From positions 29,719,756 to 29,783,755 of the forward strand of contig JAPTYO010000009.1 of NCBI GenBank assembly GCA_036873135.1: a stretch of 64,000 nucleotides of DNA, written 5' to 3'. A model generated the notes under the pieces. The model had not been told where the DNA came from, made no database searches, and worked only from the letters and a program-made list of their open reading frames with translations. The DNA comes from Clarkia xantiana subsp. parviflora. Taxonomy: Eukaryota > Streptophyta > Magnoliopsida > Myrtales > Onagraceae. Positions 52,878 to 64,000 of the stretch are shown piece after piece. A program made the translations under genes and the position numbers. The stretch's first letter is position 1. Every line of letters starts with the position of its first letter.

Positions 52878-53480
52878 TTCATGAAACTCATATCGTTCGC
52901 AGCAATGAGTATATCATCCACGTATAGTGTTATGATGACATACTTAGACCCGGAGGTCTTAGTGTATATGCAGGGATCCTTGTGAAGATTCACGAATCCG
53001 TTTCCAACGATTTCCTCGTGGAATCTGCGATACCATTGCCGAGATGATTTTTTAAGACCGTATATAGATCTTTGGAGTTTGCAAACTTTGCGTTCTTTGC
53101 CAGGAGTAATGAAACTCTTCGGATGCTCCATATAGATCTCTTTCTCCAGTTTTACTTGGAGAGGTTTGGTCTTAATGTCCATTTGATGCATGCTCGAGTT
53201 CGAGACTTGCAATCATGGGCAAGGACGGCCCTGACTATGGTGTAACGCATAGTCGGTGAGTCCGTCTTTATCAAAGTTCATTCCGTGAATTTGGGTATAT
53301 CCTTTCACAATTATTCGAGTTTTGGACCACTCGAAATTTCCACCAGAAGTGAATTCTAAGATTTCACTTTCTAGTTCTGTAGTTAACAGATAAATCAACT
53401 AAAGACTAAAACTGAATTAGTTCTTATTTAGGCAATTTCATCCTCCATTGTTTTCCTCAGTTCCCTCGTTTTGAGGTCCT
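52878..53480 (-). pseudogene. Copia reverse transcriptase, N-terminal two thirds (element D)
   Basis: HQMDIKTKPLQVKLEKEIYM, CKLQRSIYGLKKSSRQWYRR and YVDDILIAANDMSFMN (catalytic Asp pair) read openly from 53212 down to 52878. The fingers region (IIVKGYTQIHGMNFDK) is at 53213-53398. The NGxLEE segment after MDIKT is altered. The frame leaves RT exactly at 52877. Confidence 0.92.
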
Positions 53481-54150
53481 TCCATTGCATGATGAACCGT
53501 TACTGGTTCAAGAACGAATACCAAGATGTGTAATACATCTTATTTGATGGGACACTTCTGGAAAGAAGTTCGTTGCCTTTGAGTATGTCTAGGCACATTA
53601 ATCCAATGTTTTAGTCTGATCGTTACTCCCACTCGGAATAATGCTTCTTATCGGGGCATTACTCCCACTAGGAACAATGGTGGTGGTTGAACTTACTTGG
53701 AATATCCTCTCGGTCTCGGGTTTTTACCTCCGAGATGTATTCCTCGATCACTAGGATCTGGAACCAAGTTGGTTATTCCACTCCCACTAGAAAAAATGGG
53801 TAGTTGAAATAGTTCATTATCATGATTATCAGGTCCGACTTGATTCGCATTTTGAAATTTAGTGATGATTATGTGTGAGGGAGAGTAAGCCCTCTCACTG
53901 GATTTATTATGAAGACGTTTCCATCATCATTTACCAAATCAATCACTTATGCTATATCAATTCTCCCACTCGAAGTAAGTGGGACCTGAGAATCTCCATC
54001 AACCATCTGTTAACTCAATCATTACTAGCTTGTTTCGTTCTGCAAAGCGTCGGAAATACATCCTCAAACCTTTATAATGTGCCATCTTTGACCACGAAAC
54101 CATTGTTTCAAGCTAATTTTAAAACTCGTATTCTCCTAGAGTAGTGCGTA
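53481..54150 (-). pseudogene. Copia linker and end of integrase (element D)
   Basis: Reverse complement of A about 4430-5190, with the CCCACTCGAAGTAAGTGGGACC segment (split as CCCACTCGAAG and TAAGTGGGACC) near 53965-53986 and repeated TCCCACTNGGAA units. Frames are broken throughout. Confidence 0.78.
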
Positions 54151-55195
54151 CTCTTAATAAATACTCGTTTTAATGCACAAATTAATGCGTCTTTGTGATA
54201 AGATTTACCCGAATCATTCATTAGCTTTTATAGTAACGTGTTAACCGATTTTGTCAGAACATAGTGTTTTACATTAATGTGAGTTAAATTAATCTCATCC
54301 CGCAGGAACAATTAATGTGTAACTCTAACATTATGTAATTCTGAACTATGTTTCTTGAAGTGTTTAATGAATGCTTTTAGCCAAACTTTTCATTCAAGGC
54401 TAATGGTGGGAGAGTTCTTTTACCGACTACTTCTTTTCGTTTATTTAACTCATCCATAGATTTATCTATCTTATGGACCATGCATTTAAGCTGTCGCTTT
54501 TAATGTCATGGTTGATATTCTTATTAGATTGTAGTAACTGGAAGGCTTACTTAAAATCTAAGTAGTTATCAATGAGTTATATCTGAAGAATTACAAACGA
54601 AAATTCCGCATTCATAAAAATACTTGATTATTAAATTTGTATTCTAAAACGATGTGTCCCGTCTTTCGAGGTGACATGCGCCTCACGCATACCCGGTTAA
54701 AAACCGTGGTTTTGAGAATCGTCTTAGTCTCCAAATTTAAAAGCAAAATCGGTTTTAAACATGCACATTATTTGGGATATAAACTATAATGGAGTACTTT
54801 AACAAATAAGAATTAATATCGATTGGCTCGTTTTACGTTTGTTATGCGAGTTATGGATGTTTTTTAAAATGATGATATGAGTTCGGATAAATGTTTAATC
54901 CAATCATTCTACTGATGGAATTTTGGTTACTTGTTCCGGATCGATCCCGTTTAACCAAGCCAATTAATTTCGAAAGGCAGACCATTTAAAAAAAAAAATG
55001 AATGGTTACTACCTCATTCAATAATTCCGAATTACGTTCAACAAATAGACGAGAAATAAGGATCCCAACAAAAACAACGACAAATTTCACGGATCAATAA
55101 TTACAACTAAGCAAAGAAAGTCACATATATATATATGGCAGGAAGTCTTCACCACTATGAGCAGTCCATCTGAAAATTAATTCAAGAATTGAATT
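54151..55195. other. Spacer between integrase and gag of D
   Basis: In A this interval is occupied by integrase core, protease and the end of gag. Here about 1 kb of AT-rich sequence with no such motifs replaces it. The part at 54600-54830 resembles 13895-14125 beside element B. Origin unknown. Confidence 0.5.
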
Positions 55196-55923
55196 ATGTT
55201 AGATGTTTTTGCATCAATTAAAACGTGTAACCGTCTTATGTATTGTGGTAAACGAGGCGTACCTTTTATGGCACATGAATCTACAGTGATTGTCGCACTG
55301 GATCATCGTTTAGACCTTTTGTTGGGTTTAGCCAAACAATTCCGAAGTCTAGCAAATCTTGTCTTCGACACATCAGGAAGTTTGGAGATATTTCTATATT
55401 TATGGTCGGCATCATACAAGTCTATTTCCGTTTTAATTGCTGTGATCAGACGTGTAAGTCCGCTATCATCAGCAAACCATGAAAGAGGAAACATGTCCAT
55501 CACCTTGTGAATTTCTGCCCATTCATCCACGGAGTCTAGAACAGTTTCTATCCCATTCTCTTTGAATAGAATTTCTTGGTACGAGGCCATTAATTCTCTT
55601 GCTTCAGCCGCCTTTCCCTTGCCTTAGCGAAGGTGTAAGGTGCACCAAAGATGCAATGCGCTCATTTTGACGATGCTTTCTTCCGTTTCAGTTGTAATAT
55701 GCGAGCAAATAATCTCGCGTGCTTTTTGATCCCTACATAACCTGTTTGCACCGTTGTATCTGTAGGGCTCCAAATTCTTGTCCACATATATCCCTTTGTC
55801 CTTGGGATCAACGCGATCCTCAACTCCCGCGGGAATTAAATCATTTTTAACTCTAGTTGTCCAATCATCATAATTAATGTTATCTAGTTTGCATAATTTC
55901 TTAAAACGATCCGATCGAGCCAT
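55196..55923 (-). pseudogene. Copia gag (element D)
   Basis: Starts with the ATG at 55923: MARSDRFKKLCKLDNINYDD, then W-T-x-R-V-K and a long charged region. A stop near 55624 is followed by 55303-55590, reading EWAEIHKVMDMFPLSWFADD and ITAIKTEIDLYDADHKYRNI. The N-Y-D-D-W opening and AxEI..H segments fit copia Gag, though the wording differs from A. Confidence 0.75.
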
Positions 55924-57886
55924 TTAGAACTATTATGATGACAATCGTGTAAATTTAGGAAGAGAACAACATTTTGACAGAATTGCAAACATCGGATTAT
56001 CTATTATGATGGAATACGACGAATAGTGATTCTTCAGCCACTAAACCAAACCAACCTTCAGTAAACCGAGGAAGGGGGTGTCGTGAAAGAATTCACACTA
56101 TTGTCGTTTTCAACCTAATAGATCAGTCTTTTGAAAACGGTTATTCTATTGCAAATTACCGGAATGGGAATTTTCAAATAAGCTACCCGATCTTGGCTTT
56201 CCCAAGGCCCTTATGATTTTTTAAAATTATCCGATAATTTACGCATGCATATTTATAATTATACTACATCTAGCAAATCATCATACCATGTCATAAATAT
56301 CGAACACAACATGCTTACGCGTCGTGCGTCTAATGTTCCTAGCATACATAATTCTACGTAAAGTAAATTATCACATGCGTTCTATCATGGACATCCTAGC
56401 ACACGCGTCAAAACATGCAACATCCGCACACATCATGCATAATTGGCGGCTGGAATTTTCGTTTTTATAAAACGCTTTGAAAATATTAGGGGCTGTTTTG
56501 CAATTCATGCTTACAATCAATCATGCGAATTTCTAGACATGGATTCTAGGCACTTTCAATCAGAATAGCATGTCTATCCTATTGCGCAAACCATATATTT
56601 AAATCCCAGAGCTCAATGCTCGCAATATAATATCCATCTAGCTTGACTAAGTCAAGAAGACAGTTCTAATTATATCAAAAATATATGATGCAGAAAGTAA
56701 ACAATTGCAAACCGGCCCACTATCCCAAAAACATGCAAGTCCGAGATCCATCCCCATAGTCGAAACCAGGAATTAGGATTTTGACTGAAACCGTGTATTA
56801 AAACACAAACCCTAAGAGCACTGTTTAGGCTAATTTTAAAGTTCGAAAACATTTTTTTTATTTAAAATTTGACATCCTATTTTATTGAACAATTTAAAAT
56901 TTCCAAAAATTTTAAAGAGGTTCGGTCTAAATTTTAAAATCCAGTTCAACTCGGTCTGTTTTTAAAAATTCCGGTTTGGTCCGAAACGTTTCAATAAAAT
57001 AAGATAGTGGTTTGGTTTATCACTCAAAACCGGTTAGGTTAGGTTAAATTTAGTTACTATGGTCCGACCCGACCCGATTAAGAAAACCCGGATAGGTTTA
57101 TCCTGATCCGGTTTAGCAATTGGACCGGCCCATGAACCCTAGGGTTTGGCCGAAATAATTCTATAGGCTAAGCAGGGTTTTAAAATCCACCATAAAACTT
57201 AACTTAGTCATCAAGAATTATTAATTATATAAAATAATTTCCAATAATGCTTATATATATATATATATATTGTCAAATATATCTTTAGGGATTAAAATAT
57301 GTAGACAATATATTTTCTAAATCTTATATAGTAATTAAATCTATCAATATATATTAACCATATCTTTAACTATATATATTGATAGTTAATATCTTTTACA
57401 ATATTATATTATAAACCTATCCATATTTTCCAACTTATAGATATATAGTTACCTATTAATAAAATTTAAAAATGGCAACATATATATTTTTATATTAGTG
57501 CCGAATTTTAAAGTCTTGGTGACCAAGAAAATTAATTTTTTTTACCTAAAATACCCCTAGGGTTTTCGGCACAAACACAAAAAGTTGGAAAAGTTGTTAA
57601 ATTTTAGGATCAAATACTACCTTGATCAAGAATCCAAATAGTGTTTTTGATAAAACTCATGGTGTTCTTGAAGATCATGAACATCAAACTTGAATTTATC
57701 ATGAAAAATTCGGTTTTGATCTAGAAAAACATGTAAACATGAAAAATTTTAAGTTTTTAAAGATCAAGCACATGAAATTTACTTAAAAATTTTGGATTCT
57801 TCATGGTGTTCATGAACTTAAAAATTTCGGATTTTTTTAGAGATTCAAGAACATCAGTTTATCAAAAAATTAAGAACTCCTAACCA
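55924..57886 (-). other. Leader of element D
   Basis: About 2 kb non-coding between the primer site and gag. 56140-56460 is the counterpart of A about 2020-2290 (same CATGCATA, CCGATCTTGGCTTTCCCAAGG and ACGCGTC words, reversed). 56920-57150 is CCGGTT/GACCCG rich. 57240-57440 is extremely AT-rich with ATATAT runs. Confidence 0.65.
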
Positions 57887-57899
57887 GGCTCTGATACCA
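57887..57899 (-). other. Primer-binding site of element D
   Basis: GGCTCTGATACCA, the reverse complement of the initiator Met tRNA primer site, one base from the LTR. Confidence 0.95.
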
Positions 57900-57900
57900 C

Positions 57901-58465
57901 TGTTGGATTACGGGGACGTAATACTACGGAATGCTAAACGTGTACTAGCAAGAAATCTAATCTACGCAGCGGAATTAGTACACATACCTTTTAGCTTTCC
58001 TGCCCAAGAACGACGTGGAGAGAGTTCTGATCCTCTGGTCGGAACCACGTGCAAGTTCTTCGTTAGAAGAAGTACCACGCGATGTAGCTCCACAATAAGA
58101 CCTCTGATAGATTCTTCAACGGAGATGGAACCTCAGACTTGATGATGATGGTGTCGAAAATATAGACTAAGGGAGAACAAGTTTTCTCAATGGAGATCCT
58201 TGTTCTTATGAATGAGTGAATAAACCATTAGCAGACACCCCTATATATAGTATTGGTGGAGTTGCCAAAAGGCAACTCCAACCAATGTGGTACTATAAGC
58301 CGACCGAATTGCATGTTAAAGGGGGAGGCCCAATTTTGGGCCTCCCTTGTCAATTACTAATTGGATTTGGCCTAATTAGCCCAATATGACAATTACCCAA
58401 TTTAACTTAGGTAAATCCTTAATCAACGGGCTCCTATTACGGCGTCACGTCACCATATGCTAACA
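57901..58465 (-). repeat. 5' LTR of element D
   Basis: TGTTGGATTA to ATGCTAACA, 565 bp. Contains the family hairpin GAGGCCC...GGGCCTC at 58325-58344 and a reverse TATA-like CCCCTATATATAG near 58240. No partner LTR is in the window because the 3' end of D is lost. Confidence 0.9.
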
Positions 58466-58763
58466 ATATGTGCATTTTCATCATTTAATTAATTTTTTTT
58501 ATTTTTTTTCATACATTTAATCTTCTTAATTTTTTATATTTTTTCTTCTTGTATTGTAATATTTCAGTTGAGGGTTCGTTGTAACATAATATAAACTTTA
58601 ATATCTAAATTAAATAACATCTATTATTTTAAGAATTAATTTTTGAAAAAAAGTCTACTTTAATAATAGACTATTAGGCATTCACTCTGTGAATGTGTTA
58701 CCGTCTAGGACTCAAGTTGAACAAGCGAAAACGACACCAAAATAAACTCCAATATTGTGCTCT
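58466..58763. other. AT-rich upstream region of the small gene
   Basis: No ORF. Runs of T and A (58490-58560). It is the only non-transposon DNA between the LTR of D and the transcribed region of the next gene, so it probably holds the promoter. Confidence 0.45.
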
Positions 58764-59502
58764 CTATTTATAGTTAACAGCTTCCTTCCTATGACCTTCC
58801 CTCGCGGCGTGCTCTCCATCTCCTCTGCTTCTCTCTTTCCTCGGGAGGATTCCCCAAGGTAACTCTCTCTCTCTCTCTTTCTGAGCTCTGCGCGTGCTAG
58901 AACGTGTTCGTAGATCCGATTTTTGCTTGAAGCTCCGTATAGTATCTACAGGTTTGAGCTGGATCTGTAGAACTGGCTGTTTTTTGCGAAGTTTTCTGCA
59001 CTTTGAGCTGTTTTCTCTCCGATTCATCCATGGATAGCCGTTCGTCTTGGTCTGTTTTAGCTCACTCACTTTTGTGGTAGCTCAACTGGACCAGATGTGT
59101 TCCTATTTTCGCTTTTCTGTATATATACAGCGTTCAGCGGAGACAAATCTCAGATCTTCTGTGTAAGAAAGTCCCGATCTCCAGAAGCTGATTGTGTAGC
59201 TCTCGTTTGCTGAAAAACCAAAAATCAGGAGGTTGGAAACTGTTTTTTAGGCGGAATTTTGTTCAGTTACACAAAAACGTAATTAAATCTTCGTATGAAT
59301 TGACTATTCAATTTCTAAAATCGGTGGATTTGTCGATCTATGTATGATCTGGATGTTATAATGAATTATTGGTCATTTCTGTTAGTATGAACGGTTTTTT
59401 TCTCCGTTATCTGAAGTACTTTGACTCAGTCAATTGCCTAATCTTATCTCAATTGGTTGATTTGGTTAGGCGTTCTACTTTAGATCATCACGGATTTATT
59501 AG
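58764..59502 (+). promoter_or_regulatory. TATA-like box, 5' UTR and probable 5' UTR intron
   Basis: CTATTTATAG at 58764-58773 is a TATA candidate. CT-rich sequence typical of plant leaders follows. CCCAAG/GTAACT at 58859 is a good intron donor, and TTGGTTAG at 59469 or CTACTTTAG at 59483 is a good acceptor just before the start codon. A leader intron of about 610-625 bp is therefore likely. Confidence 0.6.
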
Positions 59503-60344
59503 ATGGATCACTTTAGGAGTGTAGATCAGAACGCCTTTGCTGCTGCCTTCGAGGACATGAGGAGCCTTGCCTCGGATAGAAGGGGTTCATTGCTTTGCCC
59601 TAAGCCTCTCCGGTTTGGGGTTCTATCTGATAACCTTCGCACAAGCAGGTAATTCATTGTTGATCTCTTCTCTTTCTTTGGTTTATTTATTTGATTGATG
59701 ATGTTCCAATTCTCAAATTTTTGTTGTTGTTCTTGCTGGTGTAATTTGCAGCTGTGAGCTCGAGGCTTTCGACTCAAAAGCACGAAGGGACCTTCTGGAC
59801 CTATTCCTCCTTAAGGTAGTGTGATATTCCTAACCATTTGGTTCTTGTACTTGGGAACCTAGTGATTTGCAATTACAAACGAAGTTGTTAAATTACATGG
59901 GTATCTGAATGGGTTTATAATTCTCTTATGAATTATTCAATTCTGAGGAGTTGTGCTGTCTGCTAAGATATCATAGTTGTGATAGAAAGACAAATTCATT
60001 CAGAAAGTCTCAATTGATGATATAGAAACTTGTACACACAGGAGGACATGGAGATGGAACAAACAGCGGCCCCAGCAGCAGCCTTTTTCAATGGATCACC
60101 TCCAAGCAGGGCCAATAACCCATTGACTCAAGATCCTCGATTTAGAGAGGAGAGGCTCAACCCGGCACAGCCATTTAGTAATTATTCACCTTCAGGTTTG
60201 CTGTCTTCATCACCATCATCATTGTCCCGCAAGGGGGGATGTGCACGGGTGAAGTTTGGGCTCAAACCTGCAGCTGTTAGAGTAGAAGGTTTTGATTGTC
60301 TCAACAGGGACGCTCAGAATTCAGGCATCCCTGCCTTTGCTTAA
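59503..60344 (+). CDS. Small three-exon gene, unknown function (170 residues)
   Basis: Exons 59503-59648, 59752-59815 and 60042-60344. Junctions AGCAG/GTAATT, TTTGCAG/CTGTGA, TTAAG/GTAGTG and ACACAG/GAGGAC all fit the splice consensus, and the joined frame stays open (146+64+303 bases, 170 codons and a stop). The product starts MDHFRSVDQNAFAAAFEDMR. A middle part with FDSKARRDLLDLFLLK looks helical. A long Pro/Ser-rich tail holds LSRKGGCARVKFGLKPA. There is no signal peptide or membrane segment. I do not recognise the family. Codon use and intact splice sites support a real gene. Confidence 0.7.
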
Positions 60345-60690
60345 AGAAGAGCTTCATCAGAGAAACTGTATATAGCGTGGACTGTGGAGCTCAGAACGAC
60401 ACCAGAAACACTAAACATAAGAGGGAATTTTGTGACCGAAAGGAACCGAGGCATCGTGTTAGCACGGTATGTATATATACGAAATGATGATGTAGTAGTG
60501 TGGTAAATTTGTAAACAGAGAGAGATTCAATGGTCTAGTAAGTACGTACCATTTGTAAGTAAAGTTTGATCCGGCGTCAGCATTGTTCATGTAAAAAAAT
60601 CAAATATTGAGATTGTTGTAGAATGAACTTGTAAAACCTAGTTGGAGATAATACTAGGGAGACAGCAAAAATATATCTATCTATATATTA
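60345..60690 (+). other. Probable 3' UTR of the small gene
   Basis: AT-rich sequence without ORFs of note. The poly(A) site cannot be placed. The frame 60296-60487 overlaps the stop and has no domain. Confidence 0.45.
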
Positions 60691-61400
60691 ATTTAGATAC
60701 CACCTCTCTTTAATTTGGCAATGTGTAGATTTTCGCCAAATGTGTAGATTTTAGCCTTGTCAGCAATTAATGTTGTGATTGGTAAGTGAGTTTCACGCGC
60801 TACATTTCTCTCATCTATTTGATGCTCTCTTTCTCTTTGCAAAACGGCTCTTATACCTCTTCCGTTTCTCATGTTCATCACTTAACTGTTTATAGCGTTA
60901 CAACTTCCGTTTCCTTCTTCATGTGAATCCTCCTCCCATCCCGTTTCCCAATCGTCCCTTTTTCCATGGGCTCAGAGGTCGCGGTGCTGCCGGAGGTGAA
61001 ATCACAGCCATAAGCTCTCCAAACCCATGACTCGCTCTGTTTCCAAACCCTTGACCTATGCTCTGTCTCCAAACCCCTATTGTAAGGAGAACTCAAGATC
61101 GGAGAACTCCATATCGGTTTTCCGGATCTCATCGCAGAAGCTGGCGATGCGACCCACCCCCAAAGCACTATATCGATGCTGTTGCTATTGTTCCTCGCTC
61201 TTCCTCCTAGCCAAGAGCTAGACCATCCATCAGTTTCTCATCCTTCCTCGACAATTCAGACCATCTGATCATTCACTCTTATGCTTCCAACATGTAAAAC
61301 CCTAATTTGGCTGTTGTCGATCTTTCTGTAGATTCCATTTATGGTTTTCCTCAGTTTAAACCCTAGGGTACGCATCATGCCATGCCTTGGAATCTAACCA
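60691..61400. other. Unassigned stretch
   Basis: The minus frame 60890-61168 and plus frame 61027-61221 overlap each other and show no domain. ATGTGTAGATTTT.GCC is repeated at 60719 and 60740. I see no gene that I can support. Confidence 0.35.
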
Positions 61401-61924
61401 AGAGGGGCGCTCATAACACTCAACAATGCGCGACATACAGTCGCAACTACGGACATCATGCTCATCATCTAAGGATATATATCCTATCTTCCAAGTCCAA
61501 AGCACACGGACAGCATAGATAACGTAAGGTATGAAATACTACTAACAAGTTATCATGCAATTGTACTATTATTAAAAGCAGGTCCAAGTGATGAAATACC
61601 ATGCAAGTAAAGGCATAAATAAAGATTTATTGAAAACCTCAAAACAACATCAACCCGTTCACAAAGGGTTCAACATGCTGGAAGCAGACAACTTAATATC
61701 AACCAGGAGGTAACTTCATCTCCAAGGAACTAAGGCAAAGAGTTCATAATGTCGACATCAAATACAATGTCGTCATCCTCACAAAAACACGGTAAGAATG
61801 GCTGCTTCAATTTCAAATGCGACATAACTCTTAAACATGGGCGCGACAAGCAACAATGCATGCATCAAAATCAGTCATCTTCAAGTTCAAGCTTCAAGTG
61901 TGAAGAAGTAAACAACGCTTACCT

Positions 61925-62640
61925 CAATGGGAGGAACGCTCCTCCTTGGGCCGGTCCCTCGACCGGGGGGCAGAAGGCGCCACCGCACGACCCTCAAATC
62001 TATTCCCTTTATCGCAAGAAGGAGTTGGCATGGTCACACTCGGCATAGAGAACTTAGAATCGCTCGAGGAACGCGCCCCTGCGACAGATCTTTTGAGAAA
62101 TTGTGCTAAAGCCAGGAACTGCAACCACGCGTTCAATCACATGTACGGAGCAACTTGCAAACAAAAGCAACATGGAAGCAACAACTTGAAAAATTAACAA
62201 GTTCAAAGAAGATACAATGAGGTGTCTTACTCACAAATATCGCAACCATGTTTGGAGACTCCAGAATAGCTGGGGCAATGGTGCGGACATCCCTTCCAAT
62301 AAGCAGATTACCGTGTACATCGGCTGTCTGCAAAGACGAGCTTTTTCCACCAGTCCGACCTACATTGCAACATGATACAGGTTATAAAGATCATCAACAT
62401 ACCAAATCTTCAGAAGGAAGTATATGAATATCGACATCAATTAATCAAGCAAGGACGTCAACATCTACACTTGGTGCATTGTTTAGCTGCTCAACCATGT
62501 CGACATCCAAACATAGAGTTACTCGCAGAATGGGAATAGTGGACTTACTCATTATAACAGCCATGGAAAGATTAATTCTGACAAGAAGATAGCGAGATCT
62601 GATATCCTGAAAAGTGCAACCAACAATCCAATCAGTGCGC
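61925..62640 (-). pseudogene. Possible decayed multi-exon gene on the minus strand
   Basis: 62236-62362 reads LIGRDVRTIAPAILESPNMV and ends at a consensus donor (TATTT/GTGAGTAAG), with a TGTAG acceptor upstream near 62363. 61930-62112 has an acceptor GGTTGCAG/TTCC and reads FLALAQFLKRSVAGARSSSD up to a donor GAG/GTAAGC at 61924. 62520-62620 (DIRSRYLLVRINLSMAVIM) precedes them. An in-frame stop next to the last donor argues that it is dead. No family recognised. Confidence 0.35.
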
Positions 62641-62819
62641 AAGCAAGCATCAACACTTATGCAAACATCTATGCAATGGACACTCCATAACTATGTACGC
62701 ACCGGTTTAATAGTCTTCGTGCAACAAGTAACAAACATCATGCAAGGGGGGCAACCCTCTCAACACATCGACCTCCATGACGACATCAAGCTCATACTCG
62801 CTCCATACATGATAACAAG

Positions 62820-63660
62820 GACGAAATATTTTCTAAGTGTTTTACTCAAGATGACAATCAACATACTACAAGCGGTCAGCATGTTACCAAGTGTCAACAC
62901 ACAACAAGGTGTTGACTATCAAAAAATATTTTCTAAGTGTTTTACCATGATAGCCGACGACATGCACCATATGTCTACATCAAGCCTATGGATACAGCGT
63001 ACATAGTAATGGATATAAAAAAGATTCTAAGTGTGGGGGCAAGTGCACACATACAAGCGCGTACATACAAGCACGCGCGTACATACGAGATGTCAGCTAT
63101 CAGGAATATTCTCTAAGTGTTCCAACCATATCGGCTGTCGACATATGACAATGTGTCGACTATCAAGGAATATGTTCTAAGTGTTCCAGTATGTCAGTAA
63201 TCGACACATGACAAGGTTTCGACCATCAATGAATATTTTCTAAGTGTTTTGCTCAGGATGACATTACTAAATGTCAACATGCTACTATGTGTCGACATAC
63301 AACAAACTGTCAACGTACGACAAGATGTCGGCATGCAACAAAATATGGCTGAAATATTTTCTAAGTATTTCGCTTACGACATGGGACTATACGCAACAAG
63401 AAATCAAATGTCAGAAAATATTGTCTAAGTATTTCCTTGAAGTCAACAATCAACAAGCGGCATGGAATCAACTATCTAGGAGCATTCTCCAAGTATACTA
63501 GCATAATGACGGATAACATACATCAAGTGGCAAACATCAACTACTACGAAATATTTTCTAAGTGTTTCTATGCCGGCAGTCGACAAGAATCATATGACGA
63601 CATCCATGGTAACAAGCACTAGATATTATTGAAATATTTTCTAAGTGTTTTAGCATGTTT
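62820..63660 (+). repeat. Dispersed 20-bp motif, about ten copies
   Basis: AAATATTTTCTAAGTGTTTT or close variants near 62824, 62924, 63021, 63103, 63163, 63232, 63353, 63415, 63547 and 63632. The spacers of 60-130 bp are not themselves alike, apart from scattered GTCGACA words. Non-coding. Confidence 0.85.
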
Positions 63661-64000
63661 GCAGACAGTGACCAACGATCAATACATGATGCTCAACGCA
63701 CATTGCCTAAGTTATCACTACCAACATACAACCATGGACGACCTTGTACGAACAACTACCGATCGTCAACATCGAGCATACTAAAACAACGGCTAAGGCA
63801 TGGAGCAACATGTCGGCAATGAATACTATGCATAAGGAAGTGTAACAATTCATTTGCACTTTTCTAAAATTTTCAGCACTTAGAAATTTTTTGACTAATT
63901 TGGGGCTAAGCATTCTAATGAATTTCATCAAACACCTTGTATGCATGTTAAGGTGACTAAGCACATAGTGATTTCAAGATTGAATCAAGGCCAAACAAAG

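Larger units (their letters stand above)
52878..58465 (-). mobile_element. Ty1/copia element D, 3'-truncated
   Basis: 5' LTR (57901-58465), Met primer site, leader, gag, an odd spacer, integrase linker and RT up to the YVDD motif, all on the minus strand. Everything 3' of that is lost at the LTR fragment junction (52877/52878). RT and linker are close to A and B, but gag differs, so D is a related subfamily. Confidence 0.88.
61401..64000 (+). repeat. Decayed repeat region, possibly the 3' part of a Tat-like element
   Basis: Minus-strand exon-like pieces (61925-62640) are followed by a recurring motif (62820-63660) and sequence rich in GTCGACA.TG and CAACATG words. In G a similar layout (opposite-strand ORF, then a TTTTTCTAAGTAT motif, then the LTR) is seen in mirror image. 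No LTR or primer site is in view, so this assignment is an inference. Confidence 0.35.

Overview
This is a transposon-dominated plant nuclear window, almost certainly from a eudicot. It holds one clear host gene, an intronless P-class PPR gene at 17993-19780 (-). A second, small three-exon gene is likely at 58764-60650 (+). Most of the rest is explained by layered LTR retrotransposons, one LINE and five precisely bounded MITEs. There is no CRISPR array, rRNA or tRNA, and no prokaryotic-style operon.

Left block (1-17380). Copia element A (+, 1-8560) has only the end of its 5' LTR in the window. It carries a Mutator-type MITE in its leader and a fold-back inside its RT. A reverse-strand copia nest follows: integrase fragment C (8561-9453) and element B (9454-13890). 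B has an internally deleted RT and a solo LTR in its 3' UTR, flanked by the 5-bp duplication AAATG. A Tat-lineage Ty3/gypsy remnant P (-) ends in a complete LTR at 16700-17380; a partial LTR in the opposite orientation abuts its pol.

Middle (17381-25600). The PPR gene comes first. A hAT-type MITE with an 8-bp duplication lies 66 bp upstream of its longest ORF start. An L1-type LINE (-) follows, split by a Mutator-type MITE with a 9-bp duplication. After it come AT-rich sequence and a 21-bp minisatellite.

Right block (25600-58465). A second copia lineage E (-) is split into 25600-30817 and 50878-52529 by a 20-kb Tat-like element H (30818-50877, duplication TGCCA). H is itself split by a 10.3-kb element G (33461-43757, duplication GAGGT). 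The LTRs of G are both 1181 bp and read identically, so G is young. G and H show no recognisable pol and look like large non-autonomous derivatives. Both carry ORFs on the strand opposite to their own transcription, and both are rich in tandem arrays. E also contains the small non-autonomous LTR element F and a hAT-type MITE. E then meets a plus-strand Tat LTR fragment and copia element D (-), whose 5' LTR ends at 58465.

Right end (58466-64000). The small gene is followed by unassigned DNA. From about 61400 there is a decayed repeat region with minus-strand exon-like pieces and a regularly recurring short motif, possibly the 3' part of another Tat-like element.

The most interesting pattern is in the Tat-type LTRs. 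All four distinct ones carry hairpins at the same U3 position, about 100-450 bp from the LTR start and upstream of the TATA box. The sequences differ from element to element, and in G they form an array of about nine palindromes. No complete, novel functional system was demonstrated.
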